Positions 16,281 through 24,213 of a DNA stretch of 64,000 bases are shown here, piece by piece. The stretch spans positions 124,001 through 188,000 of the forward strand of contig NZ_CP058246.1 in NCBI RefSeq assembly GCF_013388355.1, written 5' to 3'. This stretch comes from Flavobacterium sp. LPB0248 (lineage in GTDB: Bacteria; Bacteroidota; Bacteroidia; Flavobacteriales; Flavobacteriaceae). The first letter of the stretch is position 1. Every line of letters begins with the position of its first letter. The notes beneath the pieces are model-generated. The model was not told the DNA's origin. It searched no databases and saw nothing but the letters and a program-made list of their open reading frames with translations. Both the position numbers and the translations under genes were made by a program.

Positions 16281-17036
16281 TTACTGTACTGTATAACCTC
16301 CATCAACAGAAATAGCCTGTCCGATTACATAGGTAGATTTACTGCTACAAAGCCAAAGCACTACATCGGCAATTTCCTCGGCCCTACCTAGGCGTTTTAT
16401 AGGAAGCTGCTGTATTAATATTTCCATTTCATCTGATTGATTAACCAGCATATCCTCTACCATTGGCGTAATGATAATTCCTGGACAAACTGCATTAATT
16501 CTGATATTCTGAGGTGCGTACTCTAAAGCGGCACTTTTTGTCATCCCTAAAATACCATGTTTAGAGGCGTGATAAGCTGCACGTCCTGGAACCCCGACTA
16601 ATCCTCCTAATGAAGAATTGTTTACAATAGCTCCGCTTCCCTGCTTGCGCATTTGCTGTAATTCGTACTTCATAAAGTTCCACACTCCTTTTAGATTTAC
16701 ATTCAGTGTCCGGTCGTATATTTCATTACTAACATCTGCAAGTTCTTGAGGCGGTGCCTGTATACCTGCGTTGTTAAAAGCAAAATCAATGCTTCCGAAC
16801 TGTTTTACTATTTTTTCAATTGTACTTTTAACCTGTTCTTCGTCTGCAACATCACAGACGAATGCTTCAGCTTTATGTCCTGCGACTTTCAATTCTTCCG
16901 TCTGTGCACTGGCATCTAATATATCTACCAAAGCTACAGATGCTCCTGCTTCCGCAAATGCTTTAGCGGCAGCAAGTCCCATACCCATTGAAGCTCCAGT
17001 GATAACTGCCACTTTATCTTTAAATTCTTCTTTCAT
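16281..17036 (-). CDS. Short-chain dehydrogenase/reductase, classical
   Basis: A 251-residue classical SDR. Evidence is the cofactor loop TGASMGMG near 15-22, NNAG near 89, catalytic Ser in NNSSLGG, Tyr and Lys in YHASK near 155-159, and the C-terminal DGGYTVQ. An Asp after the second strand (VDILD) suggests NAD over NADP. Size and motifs are those of the glucose-1-dehydrogenase/3-ketoacyl-reductase-like subgroup. It is encoded 11 bases after the alcohol dehydrogenase on the same strand. A role in oxidising or reducing the same small alcohol/ketone as its neighbour is plausible but inferred. Confidence 0.9.
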   Translation of the reverse strand: MKEEFKDKVAVITGASMGMGLAAAKAFAEAGASVALVDILDASAQTEELKVAGHKAEAFVCDVADEEQVKSTIEKIVKQFGSIDFAFNNAGIQAPPQELADVSNEIYDRTLNVNLKGVWNFMKYELQQMRKQGSGAIVNNSSLGGLVGVPGRAAYHASKHGILGMTKSAALEYAPQNIRINAVCPGIIITPMVEDMLVNQSDEMEILIQQLPIKRLGRAEEIADVVLWLCSSKSTYVIGQAISVDGGYTVQ

Positions 17037-17047
17037 TTTTCTGTTTT

Positions 17048-18241
17048 TTAAAAAGTTGAAGCATCAATTACATAGCGGTAACGTGCTTTTTTATTTACTA
17101 CTTTGTCCCAAGCGTCATTAATTTCATCTGCCTTGATAATTTCAATCTGCGGATAGATTTTATTAAGCGAACAATAGTCCATTACTTCCTGAGTTTCTGG
17201 TATGCCTCCAATAAGCGAACCGTTGAAATTAACACGGTTGAATATCATATTGAAATTATTGATTGTAAGTTCGCCATTTATAGGCTGACCTACCTGAGTA
17301 AAAAACCCGTTTGGTTTGACGCACGAAATATAGTTTGACATCTCATAAGCGTAAGGCACAGTAGAAATCATGTAATCCAATTTTCCGAAAAGCGGTTTAA
17401 GCTGCTCCTGTTTTTCATCTACAATAATGACTTCTTTAGCTCCAAATGATTTGATATCTTTTACCTTATCAGCCGAAGTTGTAAAAGCATATACATCAGC
17501 ACCTTTTGCAGTCGCTATTTTCACGGCAAGATGTCCAAGCCCTCCAATGCCAATAACACCGACTTTATCCCCTTTTTTTATTCCTGTTTTCATCATAGGC
17601 GAATACGTTGTGATACCAGCGCACAACAATGAAGCAGCATACTGCAGGTCTATGTTTTGGGGAATCTTTACAGCAAAATGTTCTGTAACCACAATATTGT
17701 TTGAATATCCTCCTTGTGTAATACCACTTGGAGATGTAGTATCCGGCGCGCCGTAAGTTCCTACCATGCCAGTAGTTTCGCAATGATGCTCTTCTCCATT
17801 TTTACAGCTTGTACACTCCATGCAGCTGTTTACTATACATCCGACACCTGCCTTATCGCCTACTTTAAACTTGGTTACTTTATTACCCACTGCAGCAACC
17901 ACTCCAGCAATTTCATGACCCGGTACCTGCGGATATTTCTGCGGTCCCCAGTGGTCTCTTATCGTGTGGATATCCGAATGGCATATCCCTGAGAATTTGA
18001 TATCTATAAGAATGTCATAATCGCCTATTGCCCTGCGTTCGAACTCCCAATATTTAAGAGGCGATTCTTTATCCGTTCCGGCATAGCCTTTTGATTTTAT
18101 CAATTTATTCATAATACCATTTTTAATTTCGTTATTTTTATTATTGCTTTCGCTGGCAAGCAGACCTGAAACATCCGCAAGTGCTAAACCAGTTCCGGCC
18201 AATGCTGCCTGCTGCAGAAACTTTCTTCTAGATTTTTCCAT
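17048..18241 (-). CDS. Zinc-dependent alcohol dehydrogenase with a Tat signal peptide
   Basis: A 397-residue medium-chain alcohol dehydrogenase of the YahK/cinnamyl-alcohol-dehydrogenase type. The N-terminus MEKSRRKFLQQAALAGTGLAL has the twin-arginine pattern S-R-R-K-F-L followed by a hydrophobic stretch, which is unusual for this normally cytosolic family. Catalytic zinc ligands are in GICHSDIH and GHE. The structural zinc Cys cluster is CMECTSCKNGEEHHC. The nucleotide loop is GIGGLGHLAVK. An internal Met at residue 44 could give an unexported form. It is the first gene of the six-gene operon and is divergent from an AraC regulator with a 216-base control region. Confidence 0.88.
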   Translation of the reverse strand: MEKSRRKFLQQAALAGTGLALADVSGLLASESNNKNNEIKNGIMNKLIKSKGYAGTDKESPLKYWEFERRAIGDYDILIDIKFSGICHSDIHTIRDHWGPQKYPQVPGHEIAGVVAAVGNKVTKFKVGDKAGVGCIVNSCMECTSCKNGEEHHCETTGMVGTYGAPDTTSPSGITQGGYSNNIVVTEHFAVKIPQNIDLQYAASLLCAGITTYSPMMKTGIKKGDKVGVIGIGGLGHLAVKIATAKGADVYAFTTSADKVKDIKSFGAKEVIIVDEKQEQLKPLFGKLDYMISTVPYAYEMSNYISCVKPNGFFTQVGQPINGELTINNFNMIFNRVNFNGSLIGGIPETQEVMDYCSLNKIYPQIEIIKADEINDAWDKVVNKKARYRYVIDASTF

Positions 18242-18434
18242 ATCGCTTTTAACTTTTTTATATTTCTGTTATGTATATCTATCTTTTTCTAAAGAAGACA
18301 GCTGTGATTCAATGTTCATTTAACTTTTACAAAGTTCACTATAAGCTCAAAGACAGCGCTTATACATTCTACGGTTGTACTTACCACTTTTACTGATTCG
18401 CTATTTAAGACATACAAAAGGAATTTAGATTCAA

Positions 18435-18442
18435 TACCTTTG
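18435..18442 (+). promoter_or_regulatory. Minus-7 promoter element for the AraC regulator
   Basis: TACCTTTG matches TAnnTTTG and lies 16 bases before the start codon at 18458. No TTG is found 17-23 bases upstream, so the promoter may depend on an activator. A palindrome AACTTTTACAAAGTT lies upstream at 18322-18336 in the same divergent region. Confidence 0.45.
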
Positions 18443-18457
18443 TGTAAAATTACTATT

Positions 18458-19363
18458 ATGAGTTCTGTTGAAAGATTTGATACCGTAAAGCAGTATAATG
18501 ATTCGGTGGGTGCTGATACACTGCACCCGCTTGTAACTGTGGTAGATTTTAAGAACATTCCGCCGTTTAGCTATTTCCGCCGCTACATGGGGGTTTATGC
18601 TGTATTTCTAAAAGAAGTAAAATGCGGTGATATAAGATACGGCTGCCAGCCTTATGATTATGATGACGGAACATTAGTTTTTATTGCGCCTGGACAGGTT
18701 TATGGTATAGACACTAAAGGAGAAAAGATTACTCCAAAAGGCAAAGCACTCGTTTTCCATCCAGATCTAATTACGGGAACTAATCTTGGAAAAACAATTA
18801 AAGAGTACTCCTTCTTTTCTTATGAAGTCAATGAAGCGCTGCATCTTTCTAAAAAAGAAAGTGCCGTTATTAATGACTGTTTTGATAAAATTGCAACTGA
18901 AATAGAATTGAATATTGATAAACATAGTAAAAGCTTAATAGTATCAAATATTGAACTTTTTCTTAGATACGGCATGCGTTTTTATGACCGACAGTTTATT
19001 ACCCGAACACATGTTAACAACGATATTTTAACCCGATTTGAAAATCAGCTGAGTGAATATTTCTTATCAGACAAACCTGCTTTAATAGGCCTGCCGTCTG
19101 TGGGGTATTTTGCCGATCAACTAAACTTGTCTGCTAATTACTTCGGTGATTTGATTAAGAAGGAAACTGGCAGTACTGCATTGGATTATATACAGTCAAA
19201 ATTAATTGAACTTGCTAAAGAAAAAATATTAGAGCAGAATAAGACCATCACCGAAGTGTCTGACGAACTTGGCTTTAAATACCAGCAGCACTTTACCAGA
19301 CTGTTCAAACAAAAAGTAGGAATGGCGCCTGTTGAGTTTAAAAGCTTAAATAAAATGAATTAG
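18458..19363 (+). CDS. AraC-family transcriptional regulator
   Basis: A 301-residue regulator. The start at 18458 is chosen because the promoter element ends 15 bases before it. The N-terminal sensor carries YGCQPYDYDDGTLVFIAPGQVYG, a cupin-like segment. The C-terminal 95 residues hold the AraC double helix-turn-helix (ADQLNLSANYFGDLIKKETG and EVSDELGFKYQQHFTRLFKQKVG). It faces away from the six-gene redox operon and is the likely regulator of it. It is a clear paralogue of the regulator at 57684: both share the YDxDxG...APxQV core and NRQF/DRQF linker. Confidence 0.9.
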   Translation: MSSVERFDTVKQYNDSVGADTLHPLVTVVDFKNIPPFSYFRRYMGVYAVFLKEVKCGDIRYGCQPYDYDDGTLVFIAPGQVYGIDTKGEKITPKGKALVFHPDLITGTNLGKTIKEYSFFSYEVNEALHLSKKESAVINDCFDKIATEIELNIDKHSKSLIVSNIELFLRYGMRFYDRQFITRTHVNNDILTRFENQLSEYFLSDKPALIGLPSVGYFADQLNLSANYFGDLIKKETGSTALDYIQSKLIELAKEKILEQNKTITEVSDELGFKYQQHFTRLFKQKVGMAPVEFKSLNKMN

Positions 19364-19469
19364 CAAATAAGGTATTTTCATGTCCCCTTTTAACATTTAA
19401 CCCCTACGATACATACAAACCACTCTTGAATTAAAATCAAATATAATTATCTTACAAATTCACTTGAAA

Positions 19470-19529
19470 ATAAGCCAATTTCTTTAAATCATTCATAAAA
19501 TGGTTTGTAAATTGTGAACTCAACGTCAC
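19470..19529 (+). repeat. Dispersed repeat copy D (3' module only)
   Basis: AATAAGCCAATTTCTTTAAA, then TCATTCATAAAATGG, TTGTAAATT and a CGTCAC end match the last 60 bases of copies A and C. It is followed by its own terminator, as in those copies, although the hairpin sequences themselves are unrelated. Confidence 0.55.
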
Positions 19530-19535
19530 AAAATT

Positions 19536-19571
19536 AAAATCCCATTTCTTACGAAATGGGATTTTTTTTTA
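19536..19571 (+). terminator. Intrinsic terminator after repeat copy D
   Basis: The stem AAAATCCCATTTC with GAAATGGGATTTT closes a TTAC loop and runs into at least nine T. It is the third case of repeat module plus terminator in the window. Confidence 0.75.
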
Positions 19572-19639
19572 TTTTAAAACACAGGTTTTAATTCAAAAAA
19601 TGGCTTTATCTTTAAGCCTTTAGAAAATTGATATTCGTT

Positions 19640-20044
19640 ATGGAACAGAAAGTACATCAAGGAAGAAACGTAAAACGTTTTAGAGAAATGCTAAGTATAA
19701 AGCAGGAATCATTAGCTTATGATCTGGTAGAAGACTGGAACCAAAAGAAAATTTCTATGCTAGAGCAGAAAGATGTAATTGAAGAAAGTCTGCTAAAACA
19801 AATTTCAGCCGTATTAAAAATTCCTGTTGAAGCTTTTCAGAATTTCGATGAAGAACAGGCTGTAAATTTAATTTCATGTAATTTCTCGGATAACGCAATG
19901 TTCAATAACAGAATTGAAATTTTTAACAACAATCCTATTGAGGAAATCAAAAAACTTCACGAAGAAAAAATTGCTTTATTTGAACGTATGCTGAAAGAGA
20001 AAGATGAAATGATGGCGAGGCTTGAGAAATTGATTGGGAAATAA
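19640..20044 (+). CDS. Small helix-turn-helix protein with C-terminal coiled coil
   Basis: A 134-residue protein. The ATG at 19640 is used rather than a TTG four codons earlier. Residues 8-65 (GRNVKRFREMLSIKQESLAYDLVEDWNQKKISMLEQ, then LLKQISAVLKIPVEAF) are an XRE-like helix-turn-helix with a poorly conserved recognition helix. The last 40 residues (EEIKKLHEEKIALFERMLKEKDEMMARLEKL) are a charged coiled coil, probably for dimerisation. It has the same two-part layout as the protein at 42473. It is followed by a terminator and has no operon partner. Its targets are unknown. Confidence 0.7.
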   Translation: MEQKVHQGRNVKRFREMLSIKQESLAYDLVEDWNQKKISMLEQKDVIEESLLKQISAVLKIPVEAFQNFDEEQAVNLISCNFSDNAMFNNRIEIFNNNPIEEIKKLHEEKIALFERMLKEKDEMMARLEKLIGK

Positions 20045-20065
20045 TTATCAATAACGATATTAATT

Positions 20066-20095
20066 AAAAAAGAGACTTTGAAAGTCTCTTTTTTG
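20066..20095 (+). terminator. Intrinsic terminator of the HTH gene
   Basis: AGAGACTTT and AAAGTCTCT form the stem, followed by TTTTTT. It starts 22 bases after the stop codon. Confidence 0.8.
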
Positions 20096-20177
20096 GTTTT
20101 AGAATATTATTTCCTGTTGCGAAGTTAGAAGATATTCGTAGGGCTTTTTATAAAAACTCTTTGGAATATTCGCGCAA

Positions 20178-20630
20178 CTATCCATACAAATTTTTTATCT
20201 CCGACATAACAAACGTACTTTGGGTACTCCCTATACTTTCAACTGAGCCTAATTTATTAAATACAAAATCCTGATAATGCTTCATATCTTTGGCTGAGAC
20301 TTTCATTAAAAAATCATAATCTCCTGAGATATTGTAACATTCCACCACTTCTTCTATTTTCATAATATCACTAACAAACTGATTCCCAATATTACGATCG
20401 TGCTGTTTAAGTTTGATATTACAAAAAACAATGAAACCTCTATTTAGTTTTTCTGCATCAAGGAGCGCTATATACTTTTTAATGTACCCATTATTCTCCA
20501 ATCTTTTAATTCGCTCAAAAACAGGCGATGCTGAAAGATTTACCATTTTGGCAAGCTCTTTTACAGTGTATTTAGAATTATCGTGTAGTATATTTAATAA
20601 CTGAAGATCAATATCGTCTATTTGTTCCAT
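20178..20630 (-). CDS. Lrp/AsnC-family transcriptional regulator
   Basis: A 150-residue regulator. Residues 1-60 are the winged helix-turn-helix (IDLQLLNILHDNSKYTVKELAKMVNLSASPVFERIKRLENNGYIKKY). The C-terminal half is the RAM domain that binds amino acids (CYNISGDYDFLMKVSAKDMKHYQDFV). A TATATTTG minus-7 element is present on the minus strand at 20676-20683. It sits just downstream of the methionine-synthesis genes, in the same orientation with a gap of about 150 bases, and could sense methionine or a related amino acid. That target assignment is inference. Confidence 0.92.
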   Translation of the reverse strand: MEQIDDIDLQLLNILHDNSKYTVKELAKMVNLSASPVFERIKRLENNGYIKKYIALLDAEKLNRGFIVFCNIKLKQHDRNIGNQFVSDIMKIEEVVECYNISGDYDFLMKVSAKDMKHYQDFVFNKLGSVESIGSTQSTFVMSEIKNLYG

Positions 20631-20779
20631 AGAATATTTTGGTTTGATTTATTTCGAATACAGAATAAAATTCTTCAAATATAACCAAAAACAATACAAA
20701 AATCTTATTTTACACATGTTAAAAACATATCATACTGCAGCGTTTATCTTCACAGCATAAAAATCTACAATGCAATATT

Positions 20780-21772
20780 TTATACTTCTTTTCTTCGAGC
20801 CATACCCTGAGCAATGATACTAGCGGCAATCAATTGCAAAGCATGGTAAAGCATGAGCGGTAGCAATACAATACCTGTGATGGTACTGTGCTGAAAAAGT
20901 ACTTTTGACATAACGGTGCCGTGTACTAATGACTTTTTAGACCCGCAAAATAAGACAGTAATACGATCTTCATCTGAAAAGCCAAGCAAGCGACTGAGCA
21001 GTCCGACACAAAAGAATACGGCAAAAAACAATGCCATCATCCCTGCAGCGAGTCCAGCAAGTTCAAAAGCAGTGAAGCCGTCAAAAAGATGTTCTGAAAA
21101 CGACTTGCAAAACGACGTGTAAATAATCGTTAGAATAACTGCCTGATCGAAGTATTTGAGCTGTTTCTTGTACTTTTCGGCAATGGCGCCGAAACGGGAA
21201 TTGAGGCTTATACCAATAATGACAGGCAGTAAGACCTGCAGAATCAACTTTATGACGATATGAGTAACATCAAAATCGCCTGTTGCAGAAGCTATAAATA
21301 GCCCAACCCAGAGCGGCGTAACCACTACTCCGATCAAACTGGAAATACTCGCATTGAAAATAGCCGCGGGAATATTTCCCTTGGCAATCGAAACCATGAC
21401 CACGGAAGAGGAAACTGTGGACGGCAATGCTGCCAGAAAAAATACACCCAGCCAAAGCAGCTCGAAACCGTTATTGACAAACAACGGGCGAAATGCCAAA
21501 ACAAGCAGCGGAAAAAACAAAAAAGTTGTCAACTGGACGACAATGTGCATTTTCCAGTTGGAAAGTCCGGCTTTTAGTTTCTCAACACTCAGCTTCATGC
21601 CATAAAACAGGAAAATCAACGAAACGCCTGCATTGGCAATCTCCTCCAGCGAAACAGGTTCTTTGACCATACCTGGCTTTGGCAAAAAATAAGCCATCAA
21701 AATCATGGTGGCTATCATTAACAGGAAACCGTCGAAACCTGCTTTTTTTAATACTTCTAATAATTTATTCAA
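20780..21772 (-). CDS. SBF-like (bile acid:sodium symporter superfamily) transporter
   Basis: About 330 residues with nine to ten membrane segments, for example GFDGFLLMIATMILMAYFLP, WLGVFFLAALPSTVSSSVVMVSI and FNASISSLIGVVVTPLWVGLF. LPSTVSSSVV and NASISS are the substrate-site crossover motifs of the SBF/YfeH family. No ATG precedes the first membrane helix; TTG at 21772 gives the usual family length, with GTG at 21805 or TTG at 21841 as alternatives. It follows mesD in the same operon. In this place it may import a methyl donor or methionine precursor, or export a product. That is inference. Confidence 0.85.
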   Translation of the reverse strand: MNKLLEVLKKAGFDGFLLMIATMILMAYFLPKPGMVKEPVSLEEIANAGVSLIFLFYGMKLSVEKLKAGLSNWKMHIVVQLTTFLFFPLLVLAFRPLFVNNGFELLWLGVFFLAALPSTVSSSVVMVSIAKGNIPAAIFNASISSLIGVVVTPLWVGLFIASATGDFDVTHIVIKLILQVLLPVIIGISLNSRFGAIAEKYKKQLKYFDQAVILTIIYTSFCKSFSEHLFDGFTAFELAGLAAGMMALFFAVFFCVGLLSRLLGFSDEDRITVLFCGSKKSLVHGTVMSKVLFQHSTITGIVLLPLMLYHALQLIAASIIAQGMARRKEV

Positions 21773-21830
21773 TGTGTTTTTAATATTATTTCCCCGTGGA
21801 GACACGGACTCTCTTATTAATATATTAAGA

Positions 21831-22862
21831 CTAAATCCCAAGTTCTTTGCGTATAATTTCTGCTCCTGCGCTTAAAGCACTTAACTTGCCTCTAGCCACG
21901 TTTCGAGATAGCGGAGCCATACCGCAGTTTGTAGAAGGGTAAAGATTTTCGGCATCTACAAACTCAAGGGCTTTACGCAAGGTATCAGCTACTTCTTCTG
22001 GTGTTTCGATAGTGTTTGTTGCCACATCAATGGCACCGACCATCACTTTTTTACCGCGAACAAGTTCCATTAAATCTAAAGGCACATTGGAGTTGTGACA
22101 TTCTAAAGACACCACATCGATTTTAGATTTTTGAATTTTCGGAAAAATTTCTTCGTATTGTCGCCACTCTGAACCTAATGTCTTTTTCCAATCGTTATTT
22201 GCCTGTATTCCATAACCATAGCAAATATGAACCGCAGTCTGGCAATGTAAACCTTCAATAGCTCTTTCTAATGCCGCCATTCCCCAATCGTTTACTTCAT
22301 CAAAAAACACATTAAATGCAGGTTCATCAAACTGGATAATATCTACACCTGCATCTTGAAGTTCTCTTGCTTCTTCGTTGAGTGCTTTCGCAAATTCCCA
22401 CGCCAATTTTTCTCGGCTTTTATAATGGTCGTCATACAAAGTATCTACCATTGTCAGCGGGCCTGGCAATGCCCACTTTATAGGTTTATTAGTCTGTTTA
22501 CGTAAAAATTTAGCATCTTCAACAAAAACTGCTTTTTGACGTGCAACCTCACCTACAACCACTGGAACACTCGCGTCATAGCGGTTACGGATTTTTACTG
22601 TTTTACGATTTTCAAAATCTACACCGCTTAAATGTTCGATAAAAGTCGTTACAAAATGCTGGCGTGTCTGCTCGCCGTCACAAATGATATCTAGATCTGC
22701 CAATTGTTGTTCCTGCAGAGAAATGCGCAATGCATCTTGTTTCCCTTCAAGTAGCTGATCGCCTTCTAATTTCCATGGTGACCAAAGTTTTTCGGGTGGT
22801 GCAAGCCAGGCAGGTTTAGGTAAACTTCCAACAATAGAGGTAGGTAATAATAATTTCTTCAT
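21831..22862 (-). CDS. mesD: Core (folate-domain-free) methionine synthase MesD
   Basis: A 343-residue enzyme equivalent to only the C-terminal catalytic half of MetE. The zinc/homocysteine site is complete: His212 and Cys214 in VHICYG, Glu254 in SLECHNSN, and Cys313 in STNCGMAPLSR. The N-terminal folate-binding half of MetE is missing. The gene directly upstream encodes DUF1852. Published genetics on the MesD family (aerobic bacteria) shows that MesD makes methionine from homocysteine without 5-methyltetrahydrofolate or cobalamin, but needs the DUF1852 protein (MesX) and oxygen. The pair here matches that pattern, so assignment to MesD is strong. The natural methyl donor is unknown. Confidence 0.9.
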   Translation of the reverse strand: MKKLLLPTSIVGSLPKPAWLAPPEKLWSPWKLEGDQLLEGKQDALRISLQEQQLADLDIICDGEQTRQHFVTTFIEHLSGVDFENRKTVKIRNRYDASVPVVVGEVARQKAVFVEDAKFLRKQTNKPIKWALPGPLTMVDTLYDDHYKSREKLAWEFAKALNEEARELQDAGVDIIQFDEPAFNVFFDEVNDWGMAALERAIEGLHCQTAVHICYGYGIQANNDWKKTLGSEWRQYEEIFPKIQKSKIDVVSLECHNSNVPLDLMELVRGKKVMVGAIDVATNTIETPEEVADTLRKALEFVDAENLYPSTNCGMAPLSRNVARGKLSALSAGAEIIRKELGI

Positions 22863-22892
22863 AATAGTATATTTTTAATGCGTTGTAATCAG

Positions 22893-23945
22893 TTAAAGGG
22901 TAAAATTAGCAGACCATTGTTCCAAGAGATTTTTGTAAGGCTTAATGAAATGCTCTTCTGCATATTTACCTTGTTCAATAGCCAATCGGCTGCGCTCTTC
23001 GCGGTCATAATCCACGCGAGTTAGTGAATAATCTTCGTGTTTAAGACTAGGTTGATAGATTTTCCCAGCCCCTGAATTTGCATTGTAAATTTCAGGGCGA
23101 TAAATCTTCTGAAAAGTCTCCATTGTGCTGATTGAGCTGATTAGCCCAAGATCAGTATAGTCAGCAAGCAGATCTCCTGAATGATAAAAAGCCATCGGTG
23201 CTACACTATTCGGAGGCATGAAAAAACGAACTGTTAAGCCCATTTTAGAGAAATATTCATCAGTGAGAGAATACTCATTCTGCAGATACTCAAAACCCAG
23301 AACTGGATGCTGATACTCGGTGCGGGTATAAGTTTTGTTGCTCGATACACTTAGACAAATGATCGGTGACATCTTAAAGTGCTCTTTATAAGTGACTGAA
23401 TTCACAAAGCACTTATAAAGTTTTCCGTGTAAATCACCAAAATTTTCAGGAATAGAAAAATTAGATTTGTTTTTATTGTGTTCAATCAATAAAATACTGA
23501 AATCATAATCCCGAACATAAGAGGAATAATTATTCCCAGCAACTCCTTCGATTTGCTGGCCCGTCTTACGATCAATAATATTCGTTTTTAAAACTTCAAT
23601 CATCGGTAAGTCGTCGCTACCATTCTTATCATCAATACTCATCGTTACCGTGAGAATTTCAAGTTCCACATGGTAACGATCTCCTTTTGGATTATCCAAA
23701 TGAGCCAATTCATTAAATCGATTGTTAATCATATTTAAGGCATTACGTAAGTTTTGCTCGCGATTAGCTCCTCTTGCCAAGTTGGCAAAATTGGTTGTCA
23801 AACGCGTTTTACTTGAAGGGCGATAATTTTCATCTAAACAAGTGCTCTTTAGTGTGAATGCAAAATCATTTTGGATTGTATTCTGGGTGTTTTCAATATC
23901 TTGCTTTTCGTTTATTCCCTTATCTTCTTGTATGTTCGCTTTCAT
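22893..23945 (-). CDS. mesX: DUF1852 protein MesX, partner of MesD
   Basis: A 350-residue soluble protein. The start is ATG 23945; an upstream TTG at 23987 is also in frame. The segments DFAFTLKSTCLDENYRPSSKTRLTTNFANLARG near the N-terminus and GDRYHVELEILTVTMSI then GLTVRFFMPPNSVAPMAFYHSGDLLADYTDLGLISSI further on fit DUF1852. No cofactor motif is recognisable. In studied species the DUF1852 protein is required together with oxygen for MesD to work, so it may generate or deliver the methyl group. It lies 30 bases ahead of mesD. The promoter appears to be TATATTTG on the minus strand at 24072-24079. Confidence 0.85.
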   Translation of the reverse strand: MKANIQEDKGINEKQDIENTQNTIQNDFAFTLKSTCLDENYRPSSKTRLTTNFANLARGANREQNLRNALNMINNRFNELAHLDNPKGDRYHVELEILTVTMSIDDKNGSDDLPMIEVLKTNIIDRKTGQQIEGVAGNNYSSYVRDYDFSILLIEHNKNKSNFSIPENFGDLHGKLYKCFVNSVTYKEHFKMSPIICLSVSSNKTYTRTEYQHPVLGFEYLQNEYSLTDEYFSKMGLTVRFFMPPNSVAPMAFYHSGDLLADYTDLGLISSISTMETFQKIYRPEIYNANSGAGKIYQPSLKHEDYSLTRVDYDREERSRLAIEQGKYAEEHFIKPYKNLLEQWSANFTL

Positions 23946-24021
23946 CTGATGACAATTTTTAGTTTTTTTACCCTGCAAAATTGACAATAAAAGATTTAAT
24001 ATTTTTAAAAAGCAATAAATT

Positions 24022-24109
24022 CAGATAATTATTCTTTTTTGATATCATTTTAAAGATTATTAATCTTTTTACAAATATAATAACAAGGAAAAACAGATAA
24101 TTATTCTTT
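24022..24109. promoter_or_regulatory. Duplicated operator-like element between mesX and the nitroreductase gene
   Basis: The 16-base string CAGATAATTATTCTTT occurs at 24022-24037 and again at 24094-24109, 72 bases apart. Its centre ATAATTAT is palindromic. Between the copies lies the predicted leftward minus-7 element of mesX (24072-24079, TATATTTG on the minus strand). One copy covers the expected minus-33 region and the other lies in the leader. A regulator binding both sites could loop or occlude the promoter. Confidence 0.55.
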
Positions 24110-24181
24110 AGAGAACTAGGATATGACCGATTTGAAGTTCCCCATAGCCATTCAAGCCTCGAAAAAGAAAACAATATCATT

Positions 24182-24189
24182 TATATTTG
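24182..24189 (+). promoter_or_regulatory. Minus-7 promoter element of the nitroreductase gene
   Basis: TATATTTG matches TAnnTTTG and ends 24 bases before the start codon at 24214. Confidence 0.5.
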
Positions 24190-24213
24190 CCAAAATTTAA
24201 GATAGACATAGCA

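Noticed and set aside
18322..18336. Palindrome AACTTTTACAAAGTT as operator of the AraC regulator
   Set aside because: AraC proteins normally bind direct repeats, and a 15-base AT-rich palindrome is common in such DNA.
21831..22862. Ordinary MetE methionine synthase
   Set aside because: Only the catalytic half is present and the DUF1852 partner is adjacent, so MesD is the better assignment.
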